In this document: piece after piece, positions 50,853-60,089 of the stretch
How the letters are laid out: each line of letters opens with the position of its first letter
How positions within the stretch are numbered: position 1 is the stretch's first letter
From: Trinickia violacea
GTDB taxonomy: Bacteria > Pseudomonadota > Gammaproteobacteria > Burkholderiales > Burkholderiaceae
Assembly: GCF_005280735.1 (NCBI RefSeq)
Contig: NZ_CP040077.1
Coordinates: forward strand, 806,001-870,000
Direction: 5' to 3'
DNA: 64,000 nt
The notes under the pieces: model-generated
Database searches by the model: none
Told to the model about the DNA's origin: nothing
What the model saw: only the letters and a program-made list of their open reading frames with translations
Program-made: the position numbers and the translations under genes

Positions 50853-52397
50853 ATGGATTACGTCATCGGCGTCGACATCGGCACGCAGAGCACGAAGGCG
50901 CTCGTCGTCGACACGCACGGCGCGATCGTCGCGCAGCACGCGAGCAGCTATCAGCCGGACACACCGAAGCCGCTGTGGGCCGAGCAATGGCCGTCGGTGT
51001 GGTTCGACGCGGTGACCGAATGCATTGCGCGCTGCGTCGACAAGGCACGGGCGGCGGGCGTGGCGAGCGCGTCGATCAAAGCGGTCTGCGTCAGCAGCCT
51101 GTACGGCGGCTCCGGCATTCCAGTCGACAGAGAGATCGAGCCGCTCTCTCCGTGCCTGATCTGGATGGACCGCCGCGCGACTGCGCAGGTGCAATGGGTG
51201 CGCGAGAACGTCGATGTCGCGCGGTTGCAGGCGATCACCGGCAATGGCGTCGACAGCTACTACGGCTTCACGAAGATGCTGTGGCTGAAGCAGAACGCGC
51301 CCGAGGTGTGGGCGAAGACACGCTACTTCCTGCCCCCCAATGCCTACATGATTTACCGCCTGACCGGCGAGATCGCCGTCGATCACAGCTCGGCATGCAA
51401 TATCGGCGGCGTCTACGATGTCGCGCGCCGCGAATGGTCCAGCGAAGCGCTGGACAGGCTTGGCATCCCCGCCGCGATGATGCCGCCGCGGCTAGTCGAT
51501 TCGTCGGAAGTGGTCGGGCCATTGCTGCCGCAGTGGGCCGCGCAGCTCGGCCTCGAGGTGGGGACGCCGATCGTGGCGGGCGGCGTCGATGCGGCTGTCG
51601 CGACGTTCGCCGCCGGCGCAACGCGCGCCGGACAGCACGTCGCAATGATCGGCACGAGCATGTGCTGGGGCTACATCAACCAGAGCGTCGATGCGCGGCA
51701 TGGGCTCGTCGCGATGCCGCACGTGTTCAACGGCGCGCGCGACCTATACGTGTTCGGCGGCGCGATCACGGCGGGCGCGTCGATCACGTGGTTTCGCGAG
51801 CAGTTCTGTCACGAGGAGAACGAAGCGGCGCGCGCGACCGCGCACGGCGATCCACATCGCTTGCTCGAAGACGCCGCCGCTCGCATTCCCGCCGGCGCCG
51901 ACGGCGTGCTGTTCCTGCCTTATCTCATGGGCGAGCGCAGCCCCGTCTGGGATGCGCAGGCGAGCGGGGCGTTTGTCGGCTTGAACCTCTTTCATACGCG
52001 CGCGCATTGCTATCGCGCGGTGCTCGAAGGCGTGTCGTTTGCGCTGAAGCACAACATGGAGGCGGGGCGTCTTGGCGCGCAGCGGCTCGACGACAGGCTG
52101 ATCGTCGTCGGCGGCGCTGCGCATTCGGACCTGTGGATGCAGATCATCGCGGACGTGACAGGCTTCCCGGTCTACACGATCGAGCAGGACGTCGAGGCGG
52201 CGATGGGCGCGGCCTTGCTTGCGGCGCTCGGCGCGGGGCTCGTTTCGAACGAGGACGCCGCGCGCGGCTGGGTGACGCTCGTCGAGCGCGCGCGGCCCGA
52301 CGCCGGGCGGCAGGCCCTGTACGCGCAGCGCTTCGGGATCTACGCGGATTTGTATCCGGCGCTCAAGCCGTTGATGCATCGCTTGCAGACCGGGTGA
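50853..52397 (+). CDS. FGGY-family carbohydrate kinase (ketose kinase)
   Basis: A sugar kinase of 514 residues. Motifs: YVIGVDIGTQSTKALVVD, CVSSLYGGSGIPVD, CLIWMDRRATAQ, the central VAMIGTSMCWGYI, LFLPYLMGERSPVWDAQ and LIVVGGAAHSDLWMQIIADVTG. It belongs to the FGGY group between ribulokinases and xylulokinases; a second ketose such as D-ribulose is likely, but not proven. ATG 50853 has GGAGGAGA (50838-50845). It is divergent from dalD and probably shares its regulator. Confidence 0.85.
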   Translation: MDYVIGVDIGTQSTKALVVDTHGAIVAQHASSYQPDTPKPLWAEQWPSVWFDAVTECIARCVDKARAAGVASASIKAVCVSSLYGGSGIPVDREIEPLSPCLIWMDRRATAQVQWVRENVDVARLQAITGNGVDSYYGFTKMLWLKQNAPEVWAKTRYFLPPNAYMIYRLTGEIAVDHSSACNIGGVYDVARREWSSEALDRLGIPAAMMPPRLVDSSEVVGPLLPQWAAQLGLEVGTPIVAGGVDAAVATFAAGATRAGQHVAMIGTSMCWGYINQSVDARHGLVAMPHVFNGARDLYVFGGAITAGASITWFREQFCHEENEAARATAHGDPHRLLEDAAARIPAGADGVLFLPYLMGERSPVWDAQASGAFVGLNLFHTRAHCYRAVLEGVSFALKHNMEAGRLGAQRLDDRLIVVGGAAHSDLWMQIIADVTGFPVYTIEQDVEAAMGAALLAALGAGLVSNEDAARGWVTLVERARPDAGRQALYAQRFGIYADLYPALKPLMHRLQTG

Positions 52398-52466
52398 TCA
52401 GAAAACGCAGAGCGCAGTCGCGACGCGGTCCGGCGGCCCAGCATTGCCGCCGGGCCGCCCGGATCC

Positions 52467-53453
52467 TCAAAGCACCGTTCGCACGTGCCAAAGCTCCGGA
52501 AACAGCACGACGTCCAGCATCTTGCGCAGATACGGCGCGCCGCTCGTGCCGCCCGTGCCCTGCTTGAAGCCGATGATCCGTTCGACTGTGGTGACGTGCC
52601 GGAAGCGCCACTGACGGAACGCATCTTCGAGATCGACCAGCTCCTCGGCCATCTCGTACAACTCCCAATGCTGCGTCGGATTGCGATAGACCTCGAGCCA
52701 GGCGGCTTCGACCGAAGCGTCGTGCGTGGTCGGCTGCGACCAGTCGCGCTCGAGGCGCTCGGGCGCGATGGCAAAGCCGCGCCGCGCGAGCAGGCGCACG
52801 ACTTCGTCGTAGAACGACGGCGCTTCGAGCGACGCCTTCACTTCGGCATATATCTCCGGACGATGCGCGTGCGGCTTGAGCATCTGATCGTTCTTGTTGC
52901 CGAGCAGAAACTCGATCTGCCGGTACTGATACGACTGAAACCCCGACGACTGTCCGAGGTACGGACGCATCGCCGTGTACTCGGACGGTGTCATCGTCGC
53001 CAGCACGCTCCACGCCTGCACGAGCTGTTCGAGGATGCGCGACACGCGCGCCAGCATCTTGAACGCCGGCGGCAGGTCGTCGCGATGCACGCAATCGAGC
53101 GCCGCGCGCAGCTCGTAGAGCGCGAGCTTCATCCAGAGCTCGCTCGTCTGGTGCTGGATGATGAACAGCATCTCGTTGTGATCGGGCGACAGCGGATGCT
53201 GCGCCGACAAGATGGGCCCGAGCGACAGGTAGTCGCCGTAGCTCATCGACTTCGAGAAGTCGAGCTGTGCGTCGTGCCAGCCTTCGTCGGCTTCGGGCAC
53301 GTGCGAGGCGTGCGCCGGCGCGTGCGTGGCGTGTGATGCGCCTTCGCCGCCGTGTCCGAACGGGCAGCCTTGCGCGCGGTGGTCCGCTTTCGCGGGGGCC
53401 GCCTCTGCGGCGTCTGCCTTGGCGTCTTCCGGCAATTGCATATGGTCGGTCAT
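52467..53453 (-). CDS. kynA: Tryptophan 2,3-dioxygenase
   Basis: A haem dioxygenase of 328 residues that opens the indole ring of tryptophan to N-formylkynurenine, the first step of the kynurenine pathway. Family motifs: SYGDYLSL, HNEMLFIIQHQTSELWMKL, GFQSYQYRQIEFLLGNKN and the C-terminal HVTTVERIIGFKQGTGGTSG with the haem ligand His. The first 55 residues are an extension rich in His and Ala, including GCPFGHGGEGASH, that is absent from short homologues. It lies 10 bp after kynU's stop position on the other side of a kynU-kynA pair transcribed on the minus strand. Confidence 0.94.
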   Translation of the reverse strand: MTDHMQLPEDAKADAAEAAPAKADHRAQGCPFGHGGEGASHATHAPAHASHVPEADEGWHDAQLDFSKSMSYGDYLSLGPILSAQHPLSPDHNEMLFIIQHQTSELWMKLALYELRAALDCVHRDDLPPAFKMLARVSRILEQLVQAWSVLATMTPSEYTAMRPYLGQSSGFQSYQYRQIEFLLGNKNDQMLKPHAHRPEIYAEVKASLEAPSFYDEVVRLLARRGFAIAPERLERDWSQPTTHDASVEAAWLEVYRNPTQHWELYEMAEELVDLEDAFRQWRFRHVTTVERIIGFKQGTGGTSGAPYLRKMLDVVLFPELWHVRTVL

Positions 53454-53463
53454 CGCAGCTCCT

Positions 53464-54714
53464 TTAGGTCACCGAGCCGCGCGCGGCGAATTCGGGGGCT
53501 CGCCACGCGTCGGTCGCGAGCACGTCGCGCAGCGTCTCGACGGCATCCCACACATCGACGAAGCGCGTATAGAGCGGCGTGAATCCGAAGCGCAGCACAT
53601 GCGGCTCGCGATAATCGCCGATCACGCCGCGCGCGATCAGCGCCTGCATCACTTCATAGCCGTGCGGATGCTCGAAGCTCGCATGCGAGCCGCGCTGACC
53701 ATGCGCGCGCGGCGTGACGAGCTTGAGCGACATCCCCGCGCAACGCGTCTCGACCAGCTCGATGAAGCGGTCGGTCAGCGCGAGCGACTTGCGGCGGATC
53801 GCGTGCATATCGGTCTGCAGGAACACGTCGAGGCCGGCTTCGACGAGCGCCATCGACACCATCGGCTGCGTGCCGCACAAAAAGCGCCCGATGCCGTCGT
53901 CGGGACGATAGATGGGGTGCATCTCGAACGGCGCGCGATGCCCCCACCAGCCCGAGAGCGGCTGCGAGAACGCGTTCTGGTGCCGGTGCGGCACCCAGAC
54001 GAAGGCGGGCGAGCCGGGGCCGCCGTTCAGATACTTGTACGTGCAACCCACCGCGTAGTCCGCGCCGACGCCGTTCAAATCGACCGGCACGGCACCCGCC
54101 GAATGCGCGAGGTCCCACAGCGCGAGCGCGCCCGCGTCGTGGATCATCTTCGTCGTCGCAGCCATGTCGTGCATGTAGCCGGTGCGGTAGTTCACATGCG
54201 TGATCATCGCGACGGCCGTATCGCTGCCGATCGCCTCGGGCAGCTCGGACGGATCGTCGACGAGACGCAGCTCATAGCCGCGGTCGAGCTGTTCGATGAG
54301 GCCCTGCGCGATATAGAGATCGGTCGGGAAATTCGAGCGCTCGGAGACGATCACGCGCCGTTTCGGATCGCGCTCGTTCGCGAGCTTGAGCGCCGCCGAC
54401 AGCAACTTGAACAGATTGATCGAGATCGTATCGGTGACGACGACTTCGTTGTCCGCGGCGCCGATCAGCGGCGCGAGCTTGTTGCCGAGGCGGCGCGGAA
54501 GCGCGAACCAGCCGGCGGTGTTCCAGCTGCGGATCAGGCCCTCGCCCCATTCGCTGCCGATCACGGCTTGCGCGCGGGCGGCGGCCGCGGCGGGCGGCGC
54601 GCCGAGCGAGTTGCCGTCGAGGTAGATGACGCCGGGATGCAGCGCGAACTGGTCGCGCAGATGGGCGAGGGGATCGTCGCGGTCGAGCGCGAGGGCTTCT
54701 TCACGGGTTTTCAT
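53464..54714 (-). CDS. kynU: Kynureninase
   Basis: A pyridoxal-phosphate enzyme of 416 residues cleaving kynurenine to anthranilate and alanine. Motifs: FALHPGVIYLDGNSLGAPP, the EWGEGLIRSWNTAGWF segment, DTISINLFKLLSAAL, ITHVNYRTGYMHD, LWDLAHSAGAVPVDLNG and the PLP lysine in AVGCTYKYLNGGPGSP. It is transcribed with kynB upstream and kynA downstream, giving the complete tryptophan-to-anthranilate route. Confidence 0.95.
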   Translation of the reverse strand: MKTREEALALDRDDPLAHLRDQFALHPGVIYLDGNSLGAPPAAAAARAQAVIGSEWGEGLIRSWNTAGWFALPRRLGNKLAPLIGAADNEVVVTDTISINLFKLLSAALKLANERDPKRRVIVSERSNFPTDLYIAQGLIEQLDRGYELRLVDDPSELPEAIGSDTAVAMITHVNYRTGYMHDMAATTKMIHDAGALALWDLAHSAGAVPVDLNGVGADYAVGCTYKYLNGGPGSPAFVWVPHRHQNAFSQPLSGWWGHRAPFEMHPIYRPDDGIGRFLCGTQPMVSMALVEAGLDVFLQTDMHAIRRKSLALTDRFIELVETRCAGMSLKLVTPRAHGQRGSHASFEHPHGYEVMQALIARGVIGDYREPHVLRFGFTPLYTRFVDVWDAVETLRDVLATDAWRAPEFAARGSVT

Positions 54715-54797
54715 GGCTGGGTCGTTCCTGTGAGTCGGGGTATGGCGTAAATATGGGCGACCGGCTGCGGGCGGCCGGCTGCGGGGGCGATGCTCGA

Positions 54798-55433
54798 TCA
54801 GGAGCCCGGCAGTGCGCGCAGCACTGCGCGTACCGGGCTCGCATCGAGCGTCGCGAATTTGAGGGGCAGGGCGATCAGCTCGTAGTCGCCGGGTGCGACC
54901 GCGTCGAGCACGACGCCTTCGAGAATCGCCATCCGATGCGCGCGAATCCGGCGGTGCGCGTCCATCGTCTTCGATTCCTGCGGGTCGAGCGACGGCGTGT
55001 CGATGCCGACGAGCTTTACGCCGCGCGCGGCGAGCAAGTCGATCGTCTCAGGGGCGACCGCGCAGAACGCGCTGTCCCAGTCGGCGAGCGGCGCACGCTC
55101 GTAGGTGCGCAACAGCACACGCGGCGGCATGTCGGCGAGGCTCGCGGCGATATGCTCCGGCGTCACGACAGGCGACGCGCCGATGCAGTGAATCACGCGG
55201 CAGCGCCCGAGGTAGGCGTCGAGCGGCACCGCGCCGATCGCCGCGCCTTGTTCGTCGTAGTGAAGCGGCGCGTCAGTGTGCGCGCCGGTGTGCGGCGACA
55301 GCGTCACGCGCGCCACGTTGACCGGCGAACCGGCCTCCATCTTCCAGACGCGCTCGATGCCGATCGGTGTGTCGCCGGGCCAGACGGGCGTCGCGGTGTC
55401 GATGGCGGGGGTGATATCCCAGAGCATCTCCAT
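54798..55433 (-). CDS. kynB: Kynurenine formamidase (arylformamidase)
   Basis: A metal-dependent hydrolase of 211 residues that converts N-formylkynurenine to kynurenine. The bacterial KynB metal motif is HTGAHTDAPLHYD; others are WPGDTPIGIERVWKMEAGSPVNVARVTLSP and GIDTPSLDPQESKTMDAHR. The frame opens at TTG 55457, but the ATG at 55433 (MEMLWDITP) aligns with known KynB starts; ATG 55427 is an alternative with better ribosome-site spacing. It heads the kynB-kynU-kynA operon and is divergent from its regulator gene. Confidence 0.94.
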   Translation of the reverse strand: MEMLWDITPAIDTATPVWPGDTPIGIERVWKMEAGSPVNVARVTLSPHTGAHTDAPLHYDEQGAAIGAVPLDAYLGRCRVIHCIGASPVVTPEHIAASLADMPPRVLLRTYERAPLADWDSAFCAVAPETIDLLAARGVKLVGIDTPSLDPQESKTMDAHRRIRAHRMAILEGVVLDAVAPGDYELIALPLKFATLDASPVRAVLRALPGS

Positions 55434-55541
55434 GTCTCCTCGGTCTCTCTTGTTCAATGTGCTGATGCACCGATGATAGGCAAGACCGAGTAGAAAGTGC
55501 TTGCGAAATAGTCGCCCGCAGACGCCCCGACTAGAACATAA

Positions 55542-55557
55542 TTCGATATAAGTCGAA
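55542..55557. promoter_or_regulatory. Putative KynR operator
   Basis: A palindrome TTCGA-N6-TCGAA (55542-55557) in the 138-bp gap between the divergent kynB and kynR genes, 14 bp before the kynR start. It is the only symmetrical AT-rich site there. Confidence 0.4.
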
Positions 55558-55571
55558 AAGGGAGACCAAAA

Positions 55572-56063
55572 ATGAATGCGATCTCACTTGACGCCACCGA
55601 TTGCCGTATCCTCACCGTCCTCCAGAACGAGGGGCGGATCAGCAACCTCGACCTGGCCGAACGGATCGCGCTCTCGCCGTCGGCGTGTCTGCGCCGGTTG
55701 CGGCTGCTCGAAGACCAGGGGGTGATCGAGCGCTATCGGGCGTGTCTGAACAAGGAGGCGCTCGGCTTCGAGCTGGAGGCGTTCGTGCAGGTCTCGATGC
55801 GCAACGACCAGGAAAACTGGCACGAGCACTTCGCCGACGCGCTGCGCGAATGGCCGGAAGTGGTGGGGGCGTTCGTGGTGACCGGGGAGAGCCACTACGT
55901 GCTGCGCGTGCTCGCGCACAACCTCAAGCACTACTCGGACTTCGTGATTTCGAAGCTCTACAAGGCGCCGGGCGTGATGGACATCCGCTCGAACATCGTG
56001 CTGCAGACGCTCAAGGAAGATACCGGCGTGCCCGTAGGGCTGACGCCGGAAGCGGAGCGATAG
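55572..56063 (+). CDS. kynR: Lrp/AsnC-family regulator of kynurenine genes (KynR)
   Basis: An Lrp/AsnC regulator of 163 residues. The N-terminal HTH reads CRILTVLQNEGRISNLDLAERIALSPSACLRRLRLLEDQGVI; the C-terminal RAM effector domain has VVGAFVVTGESHYVLRVLAHNL. KynR is known as the kynurenine-responsive activator of kynBUA in Pseudomonas and Burkholderia relatives, and its divergent position here fits that. ATG 55572 has AGGGAGA upstream. Confidence 0.92.
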   Translation: MNAISLDATDCRILTVLQNEGRISNLDLAERIALSPSACLRRLRLLEDQGVIERYRACLNKEALGFELEAFVQVSMRNDQENWHEHFADALREWPEVVGAFVVTGESHYVLRVLAHNLKHYSDFVISKLYKAPGVMDIRSNIVLQTLKEDTGVPVGLTPEAER

Positions 56064-56101
56064 CGGCGGGCGTCAGCCTCGCGGCTCGCCGGGCCGCTTG
56101 C

Positions 56102-56611
56102 TCAAAGCGGATCGAGTCCGTGGAATTCGCCGCCCTGGAACACGAGCGGCTTCAGATCGGCGGCATTTTCATGCACGCCGCAGCGCTCGACCTCGCCGAC
56201 GAAAATCACGTGATCGCCTTCTTCGTAGCGGCTGCGGTTATGGCATTCGAACCAGGCGAGGGCGCCCTCGAGCACCGGCATCCCCGTATTGCCCGCCGCA
56301 TGCGACACGCCGGCGAAGCGGTCGCCCTTGAGCGTCGCGAAGCGCTGGCACAAATCGAGCTGCGACGCCGCCAGCACGTTGACGACATAATGACTGTTCG
56401 ACTGGAACACCGGCATCGATGCCGATTTGGTCGCGAGACTCCACAGCACGAGCGGCGGGTTGAGGGAGACCGAGTTGAACGAGCTCGCGGTGATGCCGAT
56501 CAATTGGCCGGACGACGCGCGCGTCGTGATGACGGTGACGCCGGTGGCGAACTGGCCTAGCGCGGCTTTGAACGCGCGGGTATCGAAGTTCGGCGGGCTG
56601 GCGCGCTTCAT
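56102..56611 (-). CDS. Flavin reductase family protein (DIM6/NTAB)
   Basis: A flavin-binding reductase of 169 residues. Typical parts are LGQFATGVTVITTRASSG, GITASSFNSVSLNPPLVLWSL, HYVVNVLAASQLDLCQRFA and HVIFVGEVERCGVHENAADLKPLVFQGGEF. Such proteins reduce FMN/FAD with NAD(P)H for a partner monooxygenase; no monooxygenase lies nearby, so the partner is unknown. It is convergent with kynR and 39 bp from it. Confidence 0.88.
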   Translation of the reverse strand: MKRASPPNFDTRAFKAALGQFATGVTVITTRASSGQLIGITASSFNSVSLNPPLVLWSLATKSASMPVFQSNSHYVVNVLAASQLDLCQRFATLKGDRFAGVSHAAGNTGMPVLEGALAWFECHNRSRYEEGDHVIFVGEVERCGVHENAADLKPLVFQGGEFHGLDPL

Positions 56612-56828
56612 GCGGGAATACCTTTGAATAGAGGCGTGAATGCGGCGCGCTGCCGGGGAATCGGAAAAGCTGAATCGAAAGTCATGTAGAAGATCGGCAA
56701 GTTGTTCGGATTTTAACGGAATCTCTCATCGGTTCGCTGGCGGACGCCGCGGTGCCGGGGCGTTGCGCCGGAATGCCGAAAAACCGCTAAGCTGAACGGC
56801 TAAGCGCGCCATTCAACGAGGAGCAGGC

Positions 56829-57380
56829 ATGACTCAAGCAAGCGAGACCGCCACGCTGGGCGGCGGTTGTTTCTGGTGTCTCGAGGCGGTGTATCTGGGC
56901 GTCGACGGCGTCACCGCGGTCGAATCGGGCTACGCGGGCGGTACGGTCGAGCATCCGACCTACGAGCGCGTCTGCGACGGCCATACCGGGCACGCCGAAG
57001 TCGTGAAGGTCGATTTCGATCCGGCGAAGATCGGCTACAAGGAGATTCTCGAGATCTTCTTTGCGATCCACGATCCGACGCAATTGAACCGGCAGGGCAA
57101 CGACGTCGGCACGCAGTACCGGTCGGTGATCTTCACTCACTCGGAGGCGCAGCGCGAGACGGCGCTGCAGGTGATTCGAGAGATTGCCGCCGAGGGGCTC
57201 TACGACGGGCAGATCGTCACGCAGGTCCTGCCGCTCGACGGCAACTATTGGCCCGCCGAGGCTTACCACCAGAACTACTTCGCGCAGCATCCCGATCAAG
57301 GGTATTGCGCGTTCGTGGTCGCGCCGAAGGTGGCCAAGTTCCGCAAGAAATTCGCGCACCGGATGAAGCCGGGCGTGTGA
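56829..57380 (+). CDS. msrA: Peptide methionine-S-sulfoxide reductase MsrA
   Basis: A repair enzyme of 183 residues reducing methionine-S-sulfoxide in proteins. The active site is GGGCFWCLEAVY near the N terminus (catalytic Cys), with GYAGGTVEHPTYERVCDGHTGHAEVV, FFAIHDPTQLNRQGNDVGTQYRS and YHQNYF. ATG 56829 has ACGAGGAG upstream. It is a single gene between a flavin reductase and a DUF72 gene. Confidence 0.95.
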   Translation: MTQASETATLGGGCFWCLEAVYLGVDGVTAVESGYAGGTVEHPTYERVCDGHTGHAEVVKVDFDPAKIGYKEILEIFFAIHDPTQLNRQGNDVGTQYRSVIFTHSEAQRETALQVIREIAAEGLYDGQIVTQVLPLDGNYWPAEAYHQNYFAQHPDQGYCAFVVAPKVAKFRKKFAHRMKPGV

Positions 57381-57426
57381 GGGCGGCGGCGCGCGGCGTG
57401 GCCCGCGCGCACGTCTCGTCTAACGA

Positions 57427-58638
57427 CTACGGCGTTTCGTCCGTTTCTTCAGCCTTGGCCGCTTCGTCGCGCATCTGGGCAAACGCCGCACCGATTTCTC
57501 GTCCCAGTTCGACGCACGACAGCGGCGCCGAACCTTCCGCTTTGTTGTTGATCGTGATCAGCACCGGCTGCCCGGCCAGCGCGTAACGCGCCGCCAGTTC
57601 GGCGAGCGCCGAGCGCGTGTTCGGGTCTTCGTCGACGAGGCGGTCGAACGGGTCGTACTTCGCTTTCGCCTGTTCGTACTTGAAGCCTTGATGCAGGCTC
57701 CAGCGCACGATGAGCGGACCGCTCGGCGTGTCGCCATCGAGCAGCGCGAGCGCCGCCGCCTGGCGCAGCGGATCGGGCATGCGCGCGTGCAAGCCGACGC
57801 AATAGCGGACGCCGCATGCGCGCAGCATCCGAATGAAGCGCGGCGTGAGCAAAGAGGCGTCGCGAATCTCCACCGCATAACACGGCCCCTCTGGCAGTGG
57901 CGGCAGCGCCGCGAAGAACTGCGCGAGGCGCTCGATGAACTCCGCCGGCTCGGCGAGCATGGCGTCGGGCAGCGGTGAAAACTGGAAGACCAAAGCCCCC
58001 GCCTTTGCGCCCAGCCCTTCGAGGCATGGCCGCACGAATTCATCGACGGCGAGCTGCGCATTCAGAAAGCAGGGATTCGGCGCGACCGGCTCGCCGCGCT
58101 CGGCGCGCACCGTCGCGTCGGTCACGGACGCGGGCGCTTTCACGATGAAGCGAAAATGGTCGGGCACCTGCTGGGCGTAGCGCAGGTAGTCGGTCAGCGT
58201 GAGCGGCGCGTAAAACGAGCGGTCGATGCTCACTGTCCGCAACAGCGGATGCGCGCCGTATGCCGCGAGGCCGTCGCGCGCGAGTTTCGTGTTGCTGTAG
58301 TCGTCGCCGTAGACGATGCCGCGCCAGCCCGGGAACGACCACGACGATGTGCCGAGGTGCACGTGGGGCGGCAATGCGCCAGCGGCGTCGAGCACTTCGG
58401 GGGAGGGGGGTGCGGGCAGCACCTCCCGAGCACGGCGTTTGGGTTTGGGTTCAGCGGGTAAGGCCGAAGTCGGCGGCGCGGAAGGCTTGGCGCTGCCCTC
58501 GCGCTTCGACGACAACCCGGTCGTTGCGGGAGACGGCACCGGCGCACCGAACAGATCGAATTGCTCGCCCTCGGATGCGCCGGTGTTTGCTTCGTCGTGC
58601 GCTTGTCGCGCCAGGTCGCGCGGCCTGCCTTCGTCCAT
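57427..58638 (-). CDS. DUF72 (YecE-like) domain protein
   Basis: A 403-residue protein whose main domain (from about 95) is DUF72, a TIM-barrel family of unknown activity: VHLGTSSWSFPGWRGIVY, YGAHPLLRTVSIDRSFYAPL, PDHFRFIVKAPASVTDA, VFQFSPLP and YAVEIRDASL. The first 90 residues are a Pro/Ala-rich, charged extension. It is upstream in direction of nothing obvious; cfa follows 39 bp upstream on the same strand, so the two may share a transcript. Confidence 0.87.
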   Translation of the reverse strand: MDEGRPRDLARQAHDEANTGASEGEQFDLFGAPVPSPATTGLSSKREGSAKPSAPPTSALPAEPKPKRRAREVLPAPPSPEVLDAAGALPPHVHLGTSSWSFPGWRGIVYGDDYSNTKLARDGLAAYGAHPLLRTVSIDRSFYAPLTLTDYLRYAQQVPDHFRFIVKAPASVTDATVRAERGEPVAPNPCFLNAQLAVDEFVRPCLEGLGAKAGALVFQFSPLPDAMLAEPAEFIERLAQFFAALPPLPEGPCYAVEIRDASLLTPRFIRMLRACGVRYCVGLHARMPDPLRQAAALALLDGDTPSGPLIVRWSLHQGFKYEQAKAKYDPFDRLVDEDPNTRSALAELAARYALAGQPVLITINNKAEGSAPLSCVELGREIGAAFAQMRDEAAKAEETDETP

Positions 58639-58677
58639 CGATCGCTTGTGATTGACCCGCGCGACGCGCGGGGCGCA

Positions 58678-59892
58678 TCACAGCGGTTTTTCGTACATAT
58701 AGCGCCGCGACCACGGCAGCGTCGTTGCGCTGCGGCCGGCCTTGCGGCACACCACTTGGTAAAGCGACACGTCGTCGTGCTCGAACGCGTAGGCGCAGCC
58801 CGCCAGGTACACGCGCCAGATGCGGAATTTCTCGTCTTCGACGAGCTGTTTCGCCTCTTCGGCCTTCGCTTCGAAATTGTCGGCCCAGATGTCGAGGGTG
58901 TGCGCATAGTGCCGACGCAGGCTCTCGACGTCAACTGCCTCGAGTCCGCCCATTTGCATCGATTCGAGCGCGAGGCTGATGTGCGGCAGCTCGCCGTCGG
59001 GGAACACGTAGCGGTCGATGAACTCGCCGCCGCCCAGCGCCGTCTCGCCGCTGTTGTAGTCGGTCGACGTGATGCCGTGGTTCATCGCGATGCCGTCGTC
59101 GACGAGCAGATCGTGGATCTTGCGGAAGTACTCGGGCAGATTCTTGCGGCCGACGTGCTCGAACATGCCGACGCTCGTGACGCGGTCGAATTGGCCCGGT
59201 ACGTCGCGGTAATCCTGCAGACGAATCTCGATCTTGTCTTGCAAGCCGGCGTCTTTCACGCGCTGGGTGGCGAGATCGAACTGGTTCTGCGATAGCGTGA
59301 CGCCGACGCACTTCGCGCCGAACTTGCTCGCCGCGCGCAGCACGAGCGCGCCCCAGCCGCAGCCGATATCGAGCAGGCGCTGGCCCGGCTGCAGCTGGAT
59401 CTTGGTGAGGATGTGGTCGATCTTCTTCAACTGCGCGGTGCCGATGTCTTCGTCGCCGTTCTCGAAGTACGCGCACGAATAGACCATGTTCTCGTCGAGC
59501 CACAGCTTGTAGAACTCGTTCGAGACGTCGTAGTGATACTGGATCGCCTTCTTGTCCGACGCTTTCGAGTGATTGAAGTAGCGGCGCACGCGAGCCAGCT
59601 TGCTGGCGCTCGTCACCGTGCTCCGCGCAAGCGAATAGCCGATGTTGATGATGTCGGAGAGCTTGCCTTCGATATCGATCTTGCCCTTGACGTACGCTTC
59701 GCCGAGATTGTCGAGGCTCGGTTCGAGCAAGAGCGGCAGCGCCGATGCGCTATTGACCTTCAGCGTGACCTGCGGCGCCGCGAAACTCCCGAAGTCGAGC
59801 TGCTGGCCGTCCCACAACACCAGGCGCGCAGGAATGTTCGCCTTCTCCCGCACATCCTGCACCCACTGCGCCAGCTTTTTCTCCCAGAACAT
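58678..59892 (-). CDS. cfa: Cyclopropane-fatty-acyl-phospholipid synthase
   Basis: A SAM-dependent enzyme of 404 residues that adds a methylene bridge to unsaturated acyl chains of membrane phospholipids, usually in stationary phase or acid stress. Motifs: YHYDVSNEFYKLWLDENMVYSCAYF, the SAM-binding LLDIGCGWGALVLRAA, GVTLSQNQFDLA, and SVGMFEHVGRKNLPEYF. The frame opens at 59988 but ATG 59892 (MFWEKKLAQ) preceded by GGAGAAAG is the start. Confidence 0.93.
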   Translation of the reverse strand: MFWEKKLAQWVQDVREKANIPARLVLWDGQQLDFGSFAAPQVTLKVNSASALPLLLEPSLDNLGEAYVKGKIDIEGKLSDIINIGYSLARSTVTSASKLARVRRYFNHSKASDKKAIQYHYDVSNEFYKLWLDENMVYSCAYFENGDEDIGTAQLKKIDHILTKIQLQPGQRLLDIGCGWGALVLRAASKFGAKCVGVTLSQNQFDLATQRVKDAGLQDKIEIRLQDYRDVPGQFDRVTSVGMFEHVGRKNLPEYFRKIHDLLVDDGIAMNHGITSTDYNSGETALGGGEFIDRYVFPDGELPHISLALESMQMGGLEAVDVESLRRHYAHTLDIWADNFEAKAEEAKQLVEDEKFRIWRVYLAGCAYAFEHDDVSLYQVVCRKAGRSATTLPWSRRYMYEKPL

Positions 59893-60089
59893 GTTCTTTC
59901 TCCGTGTCCGATGAAATGAAAGGCAAAGCAACCATTCGACCGTTACGCAAGCTCGCTCGGAGACTGGCGGAGCGGTAAAAAGAGGCAAGGCGTCGCGGCA
60001 ACAGTAGGCCGTCCGCTTAGGCCGCGCTCGAATCGGCTGACGGGGCGGTGCGCCGTATTCGCACAGCCCCGCGCCGACGCATCAAAGCG

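Noticed and set aside
52431..52470. A terminator between the FGGY kinase and kynA
   Set aside because: GC-rich imperfect inverted repeats are present, but the pairing is broken and there is no T tract, so I did not list it.
48914..52567. A 1217-codon plus-strand open frame
   Set aside because: It runs antisense to dalD and out of frame over the FGGY kinase; the translation is Arg/Ala-rich, as expected for shadow frames in GC-rich DNA.
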